The notes beneath the pieces were generated by a model that worked only from the letters and a program-made list of their open reading frames with translations, did not search any database and had not been told where the DNA came from. This document shows positions 35,409 to 44,740 of a stretch of 64,000 nucleotides of DNA, piece by piece. Location: contig JABTTW010000001.1 of NCBI GenBank assembly GCA_015075745.1, positions 2,728,001-2,792,000 of the forward strand, read 5' to 3'. Made by a program: the position numbers and the translations under genes. The stretch is from Planctomycetia bacterium. Lineage in GTDB: Bacteria; Planctomycetota; Phycisphaerae; UBA1845; UTPLA1. The number at the start of each line of letters is the position of its first letter. Position 1 is the first letter of the stretch.

Positions 35409-36260
35409 ATGCGACGATCCGCGTTCACCCTGATCGAGCTCTTGATGAGCATCGCCATCATCTCCGTGCTCATCGGAATCCTCCTGCCCGCGCTCAGCGG
35501 CGCGAAGGAGGCCGCCAACGTGGCCTATTGTCTGTCCAACTTCAGCACACTCACCAAGACCGCGGAAATGTACATGGAGGATCTGAACAAGCGAACCCTG
35601 CCGTGGTACGTCGCTGATTTCAATTTTCGCGGCATCACCACGGTCAGCGAATACAGCTACGGCGGTTTCCAGCACACGACGCCCAGCCCGGATCCGAGAT
35701 TCAGAATGTTGGACACCTTCATCCTGAAGACCAGCGAGCGGCCCTTCAACAAGTACATTGCCAAAGGCGCCGACGGTACGACGCCCATCAAGTCTTATAT
35801 TTGCCCCTCGGACAAGTCGTGGATCACCCCGCTCGTGGGCGACAGGCTTCCCGAGGAATTATCCCCGACGGACGCATACTCATCATGGCAGGTTCAGGGG
35901 AACAGCTTCGCCATCAATTGGTACTGGCTCAACGGTCCACCGTGGAACGGTGAGGAGGGCTGGTACGGAAACCTTGCGTCTTTCAGTCTCACCGGTGAGA
36001 AGATGCTCTCCAGGAAGACCGGTGGGGAGGCCGCCAAGTTCGTGCTCTTCACCGAGAGTTGCATGAACTACTACATGTACGATGCACGGCCGCGCAGTGG
36101 AAACTACGGCGAGAGCAGAATTCAGAAACTGGGCCCGGGCTGGCATCGCAAGTTTTCCACGTATGCGCTCGGCTTCCTCGATGGTCACGCCGAGTTCCGC
36201 TACGTCGACACGCGCTACTCCGACGATACCGGCTTCGACATCTGGCCGACCATTCGCTAG
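35409..36260 (+). CDS. Type IV pilin-like / pseudopilin (planctomycete prepilin-type N-terminus)
   Basis: A 283-residue protein. The N-terminus is [20 protein letters not shown] then LIGILLPALSGAKEAAN, a class III-like prepilin signal with E at +5; the residue before the F is Ala instead of the usual Gly. The globular part carries ICPSDKSW and FLDGHAEFRYVD, as in the large H-x9-DG family of planctomycete pseudopilin-like proteins. The start was chosen so the short basic leader sits directly before the hydrophobic helix; a longer frame has no sense upstream. It converges on pilC at the end of the pilus operon, 26 nt apart, so it may be exported or assembled by that machine. It is not clearly the major pilin. 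Confidence 0.85.
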   Translation: MRRSAFTLIELLMSIAIISVLIGILLPALSGAKEAANVAYCLSNFSTLTKTAEMYMEDLNKRTLPWYVADFNFRGITTVSEYSYGGFQHTTPSPDPRFRMLDTFILKTSERPFNKYIAKGADGTTPIKSYICPSDKSWITPLVGDRLPEELSPTDAYSSWQVQGNSFAINWYWLNGPPWNGEEGWYGNLASFSLTGEKMLSRKTGGEAAKFVLFTESCMNYYMYDARPRSGNYGESRIQKLGPGWHRKFSTYALGFLDGHAEFRYVDTRYSDDTGFDIWPTIR

Positions 36261-36286
36261 CTTGAGGGCCGTGCCGAACTCAGGCT

Positions 36287-37525
36287 TTAGTGCATTGCCT
36301 TGGAGATGGTGAAGATCGGCAGCAGAAGGGCCAGAACAAGACCGCCGACTACCACGCCGAGAAACATGACGATGGCCGGCTCAAGCAGGCTGGTCATGGT
36401 TTTGATGGCCACGCTCAGTTCGGCCTCGCAAAAGCTGGACACGTTCTCCATGACGGTGCCGAGCTTGCCGCTGCGTTCCCCGGCGCCGAGCATTTTGTTG
36501 ATCGCCTTGGGCACCTGTTTGTAATCCGCGAGGGACTCGGAAAGCTGCTGGCCGCGCTCCAGACGCTCGTTGACTTCCTTCCACATGGATTCGTATTTCG
36601 GGCTGCCGCAAACGCCGGAGGTGAGGCGGACGCTGTCGAGCATGGACACGCCGGCCTGGATCATGGTGCCCAGCGTTCGAAGGCTGCGGGCAAGATAGGT
36701 CTTGTGGTACATGGGGCCAAGCAGCGGCAATGCCAGCTTGATGGTATCGAGCCTGATGCGACCTGCCGGGGTGAGAAAATAATAAATGGCCGAACCTCCC
36801 CCGATCACGACAACGGCGAAAACGTAGAGGCCGTAGGTCATGAGGTTGTCGCTGAATACCAGCAGGTATTTGGTGAGGACGGGCAATTTGTCCTCGCGAC
36901 CGGCGTAGATGGCGTTGAATTTGGGCAGGACGAAGGTCATGAGGAAGATGGTGACGCCGATGGCGAATACAAACATCACAATCGGATAGGTCACGGCCCC
37001 CTTGATCTTTTTTCTCAGTTCTCGCTGATCCTGAATGTGATCGGCGAGGCGGCGAAGGATCGGAGCCATCATGCCCGACGCCTCCGACGCCTTGACCAGG
37101 CTGACGTAGAGATTCGGGAAGACTTCCGGATGCTCGGCGAGCGCCGCGGAGAATTCGGCGCCGCCTTCGACTCGCTCAATGACGCCGTCCAGCGCCTCGG
37201 CAAAACGCGGCGAGTTTCCGTCATGACGGCAGGCCTCAAGCGCTTCTGACATCGAAACGCCCGTCTCCGTCATGACCGCGAGCTGCCGCGTGAAGAAGAT
37301 CAGGTCGTCCGGGCGAAATTTCTTTCTGTTAAAAAAATTGGACGTCCGCGCGGTTGGTGCTGCTGCTGCGGCGGCTTTGGTCGCCTTGCCGCGAGCCGTC
37401 ACCTTGACGACAAAGCGGCCCTCGTTGCGGACCAGCTTCGCCGCCTCGACGGGGGAGGCGGCTGTGACGTCGCCCTCCACCATCTTTCCGGTGTTGTCGC
37501 GCGCAACATATGCGAAAACAGGCAT
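36287..37525 (-). CDS. pilC: Type IV pilus inner-membrane platform protein PilC
   Basis: A 412-residue GspF-family platform protein that couples the PilB and PilT motors to pilus assembly. It begins MPVFAYVARDNTGKMVEG and has two GspF domains, each with the conserved FxRQLAVMTETGVSMSEALE and LRTLGTMIQAGVSMLDSVRL helices. Three membrane segments are visible: IVMFVFAIGVTIFLMTFVLP, YGLYVFAVVVIGGGSAIYYF and IVMFLGVVVGGLVLALLLP. The N-terminal third has an Ala/Lys-rich linker. It is the last gene of the operon, 13 nt after pilT. Confidence 0.95.
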   Translation of the reverse strand: MPVFAYVARDNTGKMVEGDVTAASPVEAAKLVRNEGRFVVKVTARGKATKAAAAAAPTARTSNFFNRKKFRPDDLIFFTRQLAVMTETGVSMSEALEACRHDGNSPRFAEALDGVIERVEGGAEFSAALAEHPEVFPNLYVSLVKASEASGMMAPILRRLADHIQDQRELRKKIKGAVTYPIVMFVFAIGVTIFLMTFVLPKFNAIYAGREDKLPVLTKYLLVFSDNLMTYGLYVFAVVVIGGGSAIYYFLTPAGRIRLDTIKLALPLLGPMYHKTYLARSLRTLGTMIQAGVSMLDSVRLTSGVCGSPKYESMWKEVNERLERGQQLSESLADYKQVPKAINKMLGAGERSGKLGTVMENVSSFCEAELSVAIKTMTSLLEPAIVMFLGVVVGGLVLALLLPIFTISKAMH

Positions 37526-37538
37526 CAGAGTCTCCAGG

Positions 37539-38768
37539 TCAGTCCGCTTGTTCCGCCCAGGGAATCGACTCGCTCGCCTTTCTGTTGGCAGCGCGTAACC
37601 CGGCGCGAAGCTCATCCGTGTCCACGGAGTCACCGATGAGCCGCGACAGCCGTGCACGATCGGTCGTCGCCGCGAGGGCGGAGTCCTTATCTATGCGACC
37701 GGAATGGACGAGCTCCGCGAGATTCTGCTCCAGGGTGTGCATGCCCAGGCTGCGGCCTGTCTCGATCATCGAGTTAATCAAGTGGGTCTCGTTCTCGCGC
37801 AGGGCCCGTCGAATGCCGGTGGTGGCGACAAGGATTTCCGTGGCCGGGATCAGCGTCTCGTTCATCTCGTCGCGCAGGAGGGTCTGACACACGATGGCCC
37901 GCAATGAGGCCGCGAGCTGGACGCGAATCTGCCCCTGCTGCATCGGAGTGAAAACGTCAATCAATCGGGCCAGCGTCTGCGACGTGCTGGACGTATGCAG
38001 GCTTCCGAAGACCAGGTGCCCGGTCTCCGCGGCGGTCAGCGCGGTGGAGATCGTCTCCAGATCGCGCAGCTCCCCGATCACGATCACATCCGGTCGCTGC
38101 CTCAAGACGTGCCGCAATGCCGAGGCGAACGTCGGGCTGTCCGAGCCGATCTCGCGCTGCTCGATGAGGCACTGGTCGTTGGTGAAGGCGAACTCGACCG
38201 GGTCCTCGATGGTGATGACGTGCGCGGCGCGGGTGTGATTGATGTGATCGATCAGCGTCGCCAGCGTGGTGCTCTTGCCCTGTCCCGTGCCGCCCGTGAC
38301 GAGAACGAGCCCGTTTGGATAGTCAGCGAACGAAAGAACCTGCTCGGGAAGATTCAGTGATTCAAACGTTGGAACGTCCCGGGGAATGGAGCGAAATGCC
38401 GCCGCGAGGGTCCCGCGCTGATAGTGAATATTCGCACGACATCGGCCGGCGCCGTCCAGCTCAATCGCGAAGTCGAGGTCCTTCGCCTCTTCAAGCCGCT
38501 CGATCTGATGCGGAGTCAGCAACGCCTTCAGGTGGGCGTCCAGTTCCACGGCCGGTACTGCCGGCAACTCCAGCGCCTTCCACTTTCCATTCACATGAAT
38601 CGTCGGCGGCGCATCGGCCACGAGGATCAGATCGCCGGCGCGCTCGTCGATCAGCCGCTTGAGAAGCCCGCGGACATAGCCGTCCTCACGGGTGGGGCAG
38701 TCGCCGCCGGCGCGAGTTGCAGCCCGGCTCTCGGTATCGGTACGGGGGGGCTCATGCAGCACAGACAC
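37539..38768 (-). CDS. pilT: Pilus retraction ATPase PilT
   Basis: A 409-residue hexameric ATPase that powers pilus retraction. It has the Walker A loop GGTGQGKSTT (about 157; less usual than G-P-T-G-S-G-K-S-T but with the key GKST), the Asp box and VIVIGELRDLETI Walker B, the His box HLVFGSLHTSST and the PilT-type C-terminus GIRRALREN. The start is GTG at 38768, overlapping the pilB end by 17 nt. The C-terminal region has extra residues beyond the usual PilT end. With PilB it forms the extension/retraction pair. Confidence 0.93.
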   Translation of the reverse strand: MSVLHEPPRTDTESRAATRAGGDCPTREDGYVRGLLKRLIDERAGDLILVADAPPTIHVNGKWKALELPAVPAVELDAHLKALLTPHQIERLEEAKDLDFAIELDGAGRCRANIHYQRGTLAAAFRSIPRDVPTFESLNLPEQVLSFADYPNGLVLVTGGTGQGKSTTLATLIDHINHTRAAHVITIEDPVEFAFTNDQCLIEQREIGSDSPTFASALRHVLRQRPDVIVIGELRDLETISTALTAAETGHLVFGSLHTSSTSQTLARLIDVFTPMQQGQIRVQLAASLRAIVCQTLLRDEMNETLIPATEILVATTGIRRALRENETHLINSMIETGRSLGMHTLEQNLAELVHSGRIDKDSALAATTDRARLSRLIGDSVDTDELRAGLRAANRKASESIPWAEQAD

Positions 38769-40467
38769 GGAACACCTCCTCGACAGTCGTGATACCCGCC
38801 TTCGCTTTCAACATGCCGTCCTCGTAAAGGGTGCACATCTTGGCGCTCAGCGCCACCTTGCGAAGCTCCTGGAGCGGCGCTCCGTCGGAGATGGCCTGGC
38901 GCAGCGCGTCATCGGGAATGAATAGTTCGTGAATGCCGACACGCCCCGAATACCCGGTGCCGTGACATTTGGCACAGCCCTTTCCGACCATCAGCGACTC
39001 GACGTCGTACCCGAGCTTTTGCATGGCGTGTCGCGTGTTGGGCGTCGGCTCCTGCGGCTCCTTGCACGACGGGCAGATCTTTCGCACCAAGCGCTGGGCG
39101 AGCACCGCCTCCAGCGCGGCGGCGATGAGATACCCCTCAACGCCGATGTTGTGCAGTCTGGTGATGGCGGAGACGGCGTCGTTGGTGTGCAGGGTTGAGA
39201 GCACCATGTGGCCCGTGAGCGCGGCCTGGACCGCCGTCCGCGCCGTGTCATCATCTCGAATCTCACCAACCATGATCACGTCCGGGTCCTGTCGCAGGAG
39301 GGCCCGCAGAACCGTGGCGAATTTCAGCCCGATCTTTTCGTTGACCTGAAACTGGTTGATCCGGCGAAGGTTGTACTCAATGGGGTCTTCCACCGTGCAG
39401 ACGTTTCGCTCCGGCGAGTTGATCTCCATCAGCGCGGCGTAAAGCGTCGTGCTTTTGCCCGATCCCGTGGGGCCCGTGACGAGGACGAGTCCGTGCGGAT
39501 GCAGCAGTTGCGTGCGGAAGGCCTTCAGCAGGTCGATGGAGAAGCCGAGCGTCTCCATGTTCACCAGAATCTTCGAGTTATCGATGATTCGAATAACGAC
39601 CTTCTCGCCCTGCATGTTGGGCAGCGTGCTGACGCGAAGGTCGATGGGGCGGCCTTCCATCATGACGTGAATGCCGCCGTCCTGCGGAAGCCGGCGCTCG
39701 GCGATGTCGAGCCCGGCCATGATTTTGATGCGCGAAACAACCGGCGCCATCATCTGCGCCGGCGGATTGAGCTTTTCATACAGCACGCCGTCGACGCGAT
39801 TCCGGATGCGCAGGCACGTCTCGTCGGGCTCGATGTGAATATCGCTCGCGCCTTCCTTGACCGCGCTGTAGATCAGGAAGTTCACCAGCTTGATGACCGG
39901 CGAATCGCCCGCCATGCCTTCGAGGCTGGTGATGTCATCGACCTTCGTCTCAATCAGCTCGAAAGTGTCGGCCGACACGTCCTCGATGATGTCGTCAATG
40001 ACGAAGACGTTGGCGCTCTTAACGTACTGGGCGAGAATCGCCTGGATGTCGGCGCCTGAGACGGCGACGACCTGCACCGTATGGGTGGTGATGCGCCCGA
40101 TCTCCTCGAGCAGAAACACGTTGGCCGGTTCGCTCATGGCGACGGTCAGAACGCCCTGAACCAGGAACAGCGGCAAGATGCCGTGTTTCTCAAGAAACTC
40201 TCTCGGGATCAGATCGATCACGCGCGGATCGACCAGTCGCGGCGTCAGCTTGGCGTAGGGAACGTTATACGCCTCGGCGAGCGCCTCGACGACCTGATCC
40301 TCGCCGGCAAGTCCGAGTTCGATGATGACTTCGCCCAGGAGCTTCTTATTGCGGCTGGACTGCTGCTCTTCGATGGCGCGCTCAAGCTGCTCCTCGGTCA
40401 GCAGCCCCTTCTTCAGAAGGATCTGCCCCAATTGCTTCTTGCCTGCCTTCGCGAGCGTTGATTGCAT
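38752..40467 (-). CDS. pilB: Pilus assembly ATPase PilB (GspE family)
   Basis: A 571-residue extension motor. The N-terminal MshEN/GspE-N domain (LGQILLKKGLLTEEQLERAI, then LLGEVIIELGLAGEDQVVEA) is the type that can bind c-di-GMP in MshE and PilB relatives. The ATPase core has Walker A GPTGSGKSTT (about 332), the Asp box, VIMVGEIRDDDTA Walker B and the His box HMVLSTLHTNDA. A zinc-binding CPSCKEP...CAKCHG insertion is present near residue 460-500, as in most PilB. The presence of MshEN together with the HD-GYP gene upstream points to c-di-GMP control of extension. Confidence 0.96.
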   Translation of the reverse strand: MQSTLAKAGKKQLGQILLKKGLLTEEQLERAIEEQQSSRNKKLLGEVIIELGLAGEDQVVEALAEAYNVPYAKLTPRLVDPRVIDLIPREFLEKHGILPLFLVQGVLTVAMSEPANVFLLEEIGRITTHTVQVVAVSGADIQAILAQYVKSANVFVIDDIIEDVSADTFELIETKVDDITSLEGMAGDSPVIKLVNFLIYSAVKEGASDIHIEPDETCLRIRNRVDGVLYEKLNPPAQMMAPVVSRIKIMAGLDIAERRLPQDGGIHVMMEGRPIDLRVSTLPNMQGEKVVIRIIDNSKILVNMETLGFSIDLLKAFRTQLLHPHGLVLVTGPTGSGKSTTLYAALMEINSPERNVCTVEDPIEYNLRRINQFQVNEKIGLKFATVLRALLRQDPDVIMVGEIRDDDTARTAVQAALTGHMVLSTLHTNDAVSAITRLHNIGVEGYLIAAALEAVLAQRLVRKICPSCKEPQEPTPNTRHAMQKLGYDVESLMVGKGCAKCHGTGYSGRVGIHELFIPDDALRQAISDGAPLQELRKVALSAKMCTLYEDGMLKAKAGITTVEEVFRVCAA

Positions 40468-40502
40468 TTCGACGGCTCTTTTCGTTTCGGGCTAAACCAA
40501 TA

Positions 40503-40844
40503 TCACGCAAAGCTTCTGACGGCGGCATCAATATCGGCGCAAACCTCAAACCTTCGCGACAATCTCGTGATCTCAAGCACCTTCTGGACCGTCTGGTTCA
40601 GTCCGCACAACCGGATGCGGCCGAGCCCGTTCTCGCATTGAGACTGCAACTCCAGCAGCAGCTCAAGGCCCCGGCTGTCGATGGCATCGGCTCCCGCGAA
40701 ATCGACTACGACGTCGTGCCGACCCTCCGACTCGAGTTTCTTCACGTGGTTCGCGAACTCCTCGGTATTTTCGCCGGCGAGGTCTTCAGTGACGCTGCAT
40801 ACCGTCACGCTTCCATAATGGGTGATGCTGGTCGGCATCTTCAT
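40503..40844 (-). CDS. STAS-domain protein (anti-sigma factor antagonist-like)
   Basis: A 113-residue single STAS domain. The key block is VVVDFAGADAIDSRGLELLL, with the conserved phosphorylatable serine S57 at the position of SpoIIAA Ser58, followed by the amphipathic helix LELQSQCENG and LCGLNQTVQKVLEIT. Such proteins act as partner switches, controlled by a Ser kinase and a PP2C phosphatase; neither is in the window. The start may be the third codon (MPTS), which gives better spacing from GGAG. It lies between the HD-GYP gene and pilB, so it probably belongs to the pilus control circuit. Confidence 0.88.
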   Translation of the reverse strand: MKMPTSITHYGSVTVCSVTEDLAGENTEEFANHVKKLESEGRHDVVVDFAGADAIDSRGLELLLELQSQCENGLGRIRLCGLNQTVQKVLEITRLSRRFEVCADIDAAVRSFA

Positions 40845-40875
40845 GGGCTCCAGATTCTAAAAAAGACGATCCCCT

Positions 40876-42675
40876 TCAATTCGGATTCAGCACGGCGTGC
40901 AGCGCGCCCAGGTGCGAAATGGTCGCGTCACTGCCTGAGCACGCCCGCGCCTCCTTGAAGAGCTTTTCAAGATCGAGCTTGACGAAAAGCTCCGCCAGGT
41001 GCGGGTCGAACTGCGTTCCGGCACACCGCCGGACTTCCGAGATCGCCACGTGAAACGGAAGCGCCGACCGGTAAGTCCGGTTCGTCGTCATCGCATCAAA
41101 GCAGTCGGCCAGGCAGATGATCCGCCCGATCAGCGGGATCGCTCTACCGGCAAGTCCGTCCGGATATCCGCGACCGTCCATCCGCTCGTGGTGATAGAGA
41201 ACGCCGGGCATCAGGTCGCGCGTCTGTCGAACCGGCGAGAGAATTCGCACGCCGATTTCCGGATGCTTCTTCAGCGCGTCGAATTCTTCGTCGGTCAATT
41301 TTCCAGGCTTGCAGAGAATGGCGTCCGGCACGCCGATCTTCCCCACGTCGTGCAGAAGTCCGGCGAGGTACACCCGCTCGCAGTCCGTCGGTGACAGCTG
41401 CGCCGCCCTGGCCAGTGCGCGACTCAGGAACGCGACGCGCTCGGAGTGGCCGTAGGTGTAAGGGTCCTTGGCATCGACGCTGTTGACAATCGAGTGCAAC
41501 AGGCCCATGAGGAGGTCGGTCAGGTCATCGTAGAGCGTCTGGTTCTCGAGGAATGACTTGATGCGATCTCCGACGGCTCGAAAGAGCTGCACATCGACCG
41601 AGGTAAAGTCTCCGCCGTCGGGGCAGTTCAGGGCGAGCATGACGCCGAGAAGCTTTTGATGATTCCATAGCGGCAGGGCGACTGCATGTCGAAGCCATGA
41701 ACTTGCCCAGGCAAGTTCAGGCCGCGAGGCTGCGTCGTTGAGCAGCACATGGCTGGGCGTCTTGACCGGGTCGAGATTGCAGGCTTCGGCCAGCTTCAGC
41801 AGGCTCAGTGCGTCGGCGCCCGCGTCGAGCTCGCCGACACAAACCACGCGATCGCTCAGTGAATTCGCGTCAAGTGTGGCGGGCACATTTCGAACTTCGC
41901 CGGCCGATTGACCCTCGGTCAGAACAAACGCAATAGCGGCGGCCCGGGACACCTCGTTGACCTGCTCGCCGATGGCGTGAAGGAGCTTCTGCGGCCGCTG
42001 CGGGAGACCCATCTGCGTGCTGATTCGATAGATGAGGTTCAGTTCCTCGTAGGTATTCTGCAGGTTCTGAACGAGAAGATCGGATTCTTCGGCCGCGACG
42101 TCGATCTGGCGAGCCTGCTCGACGGTGAGCCGCAGTAGGTCGACAACCGACGCTTCCTGTTCGTCGGCAATGCGTCGCTCGCCTTGTGCGCTCGTCTGCA
42201 TCGCGGTCAGATCGAGATTGCACGCGCTGCACAGCCGCGCAAACGACTCACCGCGAAGATCAGACTTGAGGTACGCGCCGACGATCGCCCCCAATGGTCG
42301 CTGTCGACGGTGAATCATCGCGACCGCGAACCGCAGATCATCGGGCCAGGGGCCGGGGCCGAAGTCGATCGTTGCGACGGGATTGCCCGCGCCCAACTTT
42401 TGGGTACATGCGCGGACGAACTCGGTGAGGCCGGCGGCGAATGTCCCCTTGCGCGACCAGAGCGTGTTCCAGAACTGCGAGCCGTCCTTGTCCCACAGTA
42501 TGGCCTGTCCGTCACTGCTCCAGAGTGAGAGCCACAGACCGGACTGACGCCAGTGTAGCGCGAGTCGATCGAAACCGTCGGGCGACAGTGGCCAGGTGAC
42601 CCTGGGGAGCGGGATTCGTCCCTGGCTCTCCAGAGTGGTGGTCATGCCCTGTGATCTTCTCGTGGTAGACGGCAC
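40876..42675 (-). CDS. GAF / HD-GYP signalling protein (probable c-di-GMP phosphodiesterase)
   Basis: A 599-residue protein. Residues 1-200 are of unclear type, with WLSLWSSDGQAILWDKDG and a Cys-containing LCSACNLDLTAM segment. A GAF-like domain spans about 215-370. The HD-GYP domain follows: AGLLHDVGKIGVPD (His-Asp near 440) and YHHERMDGRGYPDGLAG (GYP near 505), with downstream LADCFDAMTTNRTYR. All metal-binding His/Asp and the GYP triad are kept, so c-di-GMP hydrolysis to GMP is likely. The GTG start has GAGAGG 6 nt upstream; an ATG ten codons later is the alternative. It sits directly after the response regulator (17 nt). Confidence 0.9.
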   Translation of the reverse strand: MPSTTRRSQGMTTTLESQGRIPLPRVTWPLSPDGFDRLALHWRQSGLWLSLWSSDGQAILWDKDGSQFWNTLWSRKGTFAAGLTEFVRACTQKLGAGNPVATIDFGPGPWPDDLRFAVAMIHRRQRPLGAIVGAYLKSDLRGESFARLCSACNLDLTAMQTSAQGERRIADEQEASVVDLLRLTVEQARQIDVAAEESDLLVQNLQNTYEELNLIYRISTQMGLPQRPQKLLHAIGEQVNEVSRAAAIAFVLTEGQSAGEVRNVPATLDANSLSDRVVCVGELDAGADALSLLKLAEACNLDPVKTPSHVLLNDAASRPELAWASSWLRHAVALPLWNHQKLLGVMLALNCPDGGDFTSVDVQLFRAVGDRIKSFLENQTLYDDLTDLLMGLLHSIVNSVDAKDPYTYGHSERVAFLSRALARAAQLSPTDCERVYLAGLLHDVGKIGVPDAILCKPGKLTDEEFDALKKHPEIGVRILSPVRQTRDLMPGVLYHHERMDGRGYPDGLAGRAIPLIGRIICLADCFDAMTTNRTYRSALPFHVAISEVRRCAGTQFDPHLAELFVKLDLEKLFKEARACSGSDATISHLGALHAVLNPN

Positions 42676-42692
42676 AAAAAACCTCTCGGCGG

Positions 42693-43103
42693 CTAAACGC
42701 CTGCATTCAGGTCCGACGCGACGGCATTGCCGGCGCCCTCGATCACTTGTCGCACGGTGCTCAGTACTTCGCGCGGCGAAAAGGGCTTGATGAGAACCTT
42801 CTTGATGTTCGTTCGGCCCAGCTCCTGCTCGTTGAGCGAGAATCCTCGGGCCGTCAGCATGATCGCCGGAATGTGGCTGGTGCGTGAATCGGCTCGCATC
42901 TTCGCGCAGAGCTCCAGCCCGCTTAGCAGCGGCATTTGATAATCGGTGACGACCAGGTCCGGAATCTCCGTCTGGGCGATCTCCAGTCCTTCGGCGCCGT
43001 CGGCCGCGGTCAGAACCTCGAAATCTGCATGCCTGAGTTTGGCCGAGACAACATGCAGGATGTGCGGCTCGTCATCACAAACCAGGATTCTTTCAGCACT
43101 CAT
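42693..43103 (-). CDS. Single-domain response regulator (CheY-like)
   Basis: A 136-residue receiver domain without an output domain. Acidic pocket D10-D11 in LVCDDEPH, phospho-acceptor D54 in VVTDYQMP, T84 in IMLTARGF and the signalling lysine K106 in VLIKPFSP. It begins MSAERILVCDDEP at 43103; the much longer frame upstream is a shadow. The gene lies 29 nt after the kinase and 17 nt before the HD-GYP gene, so it probably relays phosphoryl signals from that kinase to the HD-GYP protein or a pilus motor, as PilG/PilH do in Pseudomonas. Confidence 0.95.
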   Translation of the reverse strand: MSAERILVCDDEPHILHVVSAKLRHADFEVLTAADGAEGLEIAQTEIPDLVVTDYQMPLLSGLELCAKMRADSRTSHIPAIMLTARGFSLNEQELGRTNIKKVLIKPFSPREVLSTVRQVIEGAGNAVASDLNAGV

Positions 43104-43132
43104 AAAGTATCCCCATGTGCGATCTTTGAAGA

Positions 43133-44740
43133 TCAGTTCTTCGTGTTCTCCCCCGCAAGCGGCAGCACTATACCGAATGTGCTCCCTTTGCCGACCTCGC
43201 TGGTCAGCGTCAGCTCGCCGCCGTGGACCGTCTCCACGATCTGCTTCACCAGGTTCAGCCCGAGGCCCGTGCCCTTGGCCAGTTGCTTGTTGGCCTCGAC
43301 CCGGAAGAACTTCTGGAACATCCTGGGTAGGTCTTCCTTGGGTATCCCCAATCCCGTATCGGTGACCTCGATGCGAATCGACTTGTTCACATCCAGCGGC
43401 AACATGCGAAGCTGGACGCTCCCGCCGCTGGGCGTGTACTTCACGGCGTTGGACAAAAGATTGAGAATCGCCTGGTAGATCAGGTCGCGATCCGCCATCA
43501 CCTGATACATCGTCGGCGTCAGTTCCTCGGTCAGCGTGATGCTCTTCTCCTCGGCGGCCGGACGCATCAGATCGCACGCTTCCTTCGCGACGATGGAAAG
43601 CGACACCGCCTCTTTGCTGATGCGGACCGTCCCGGCCTCGATGCGGCTGATGTTCAGCATGTTGTCGATGAGCCGGCCCAGCCGATCGGCGGACGCGTCG
43701 ATGATTCCGTAGTATTCGTTCCGCGTCTTTTCGTCGCTGGCCTCGCCGTCCACGAGCATTTCCACGTACGCCCGAATCGACGAAAGCGGCGTCCGAAGCT
43801 CGTGCGCGACCTGGGCCACGAATTCGCTCTTCATGCGCGCTGCGAGCCGGTCCTTCGTGATGTCGCGCATCAGGCAAACGACCCCGTGCGACTCGACCCC
43901 GGCCATCCCGCCGGACGTGTGCGACCCGATGGGGGAGAGTGTCATCGCAAAGACGCGGTCGCCGATGTCGATTTCAATCCGCCGTTTGGCGACGCGCACC
44001 TCGGCCTCGCGCGAGTCTCGGATCGCGGCGACGATTTTCTCGTCGCTGATGATCTCCGAAACCGGCATGCGGGTGGACTGGTCGCCCTTGATGCCGAACA
44101 GCTCTTCCGCGGCCGGATTCACCTGGACCAGTTGATCGTATGCGTCGGTGACCAGCACCGGGTCCGAGATCGCCCGAAGCACGGCCTCGGCCTGCTGCTT
44201 CTGTACCCCGGAAAGGCTCAGGGCAAGTTCCATCTGCTTCTGGTCGGACTTGATTCTCTGCAACTGGCCGCTCAGCGACGTGGCGTGCTGCTCGACCGCC
44301 GACCACACCTGCTGGAGTTCATCGTCGATCGAAGGAGGCGGCGCGACATCAGCGCGCTCGCGGCCGATTCGATCCAGGGCGATGCGCAGTTCCGTGATGC
44401 GGTCTTTGCGCGCACGCCATGAGAACATCACGATCGCGATCGCCAGACCGTTGAGGGTAAACATGCCGAATTGTGCGCCGCGGCTGAATCCGCCCCCCCA
44501 GAATCCAAACGCCATTCCAGACAGGAGCCAGCATGCGGCGATCGCCAGAGGCACAATCGCGTGGATCGCCCTGAGTTGAGCGATGTACGCCCGAACGCCT
44601 GCCGGCTTGCCTGTCGCGGCGCGATAGGGCGTCGACGGCGTCAGCTCCGGCCGCGGCGCGTCGCGCTCCGCGCTCGGCGCATCGCCGGTGACGACATCGT
44701 CATCTACCTGCGACCAGGGTTTGATCTGCGTCTGCGTCAT
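43133..44740 (-). CDS. PAS-containing sensor histidine kinase
   Basis: A 535-residue membrane kinase. Two membrane helices lie at about 55-105 (IHAIVPLAIAACWLLSGMAF; FGMFTLNGLAIAIVMFSW). A coiled-coil region leads to a PAS domain (about 190-300: VLRAISDPVLVTDAYDQLVQ, NPAAEELFGI). The HisKA phospho-acceptor is H313 in FVAQVAHELRTPLSSIRAY. The ATPase domain has NLLSNAVKYTPSGGS (N-box), the G1 box DTGLGIPKEDL and the G2 box KGTGLGLNLVKQ. All catalytic motifs are intact. The start (ATGA overlap with the TPR gene at 44737-44740) removes ten extra residues. It is fused genetically to the pilus operon, with its likely receiver next. Confidence 0.93.
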   Translation of the reverse strand: MTQTQIKPWSQVDDDVVTGDAPSAERDAPRPELTPSTPYRAATGKPAGVRAYIAQLRAIHAIVPLAIAACWLLSGMAFGFWGGGFSRGAQFGMFTLNGLAIAIVMFSWRARKDRITELRIALDRIGRERADVAPPPSIDDELQQVWSAVEQHATSLSGQLQRIKSDQKQMELALSLSGVQKQQAEAVLRAISDPVLVTDAYDQLVQVNPAAEELFGIKGDQSTRMPVSEIISDEKIVAAIRDSREAEVRVAKRRIEIDIGDRVFAMTLSPIGSHTSGGMAGVESHGVVCLMRDITKDRLAARMKSEFVAQVAHELRTPLSSIRAYVEMLVDGEASDEKTRNEYYGIIDASADRLGRLIDNMLNISRIEAGTVRISKEAVSLSIVAKEACDLMRPAAEEKSITLTEELTPTMYQVMADRDLIYQAILNLLSNAVKYTPSGGSVQLRMLPLDVNKSIRIEVTDTGLGIPKEDLPRMFQKFFRVEANKQLAKGTGLGLNLVKQIVETVHGGELTLTSEVGKGSTFGIVLPLAGENTKN

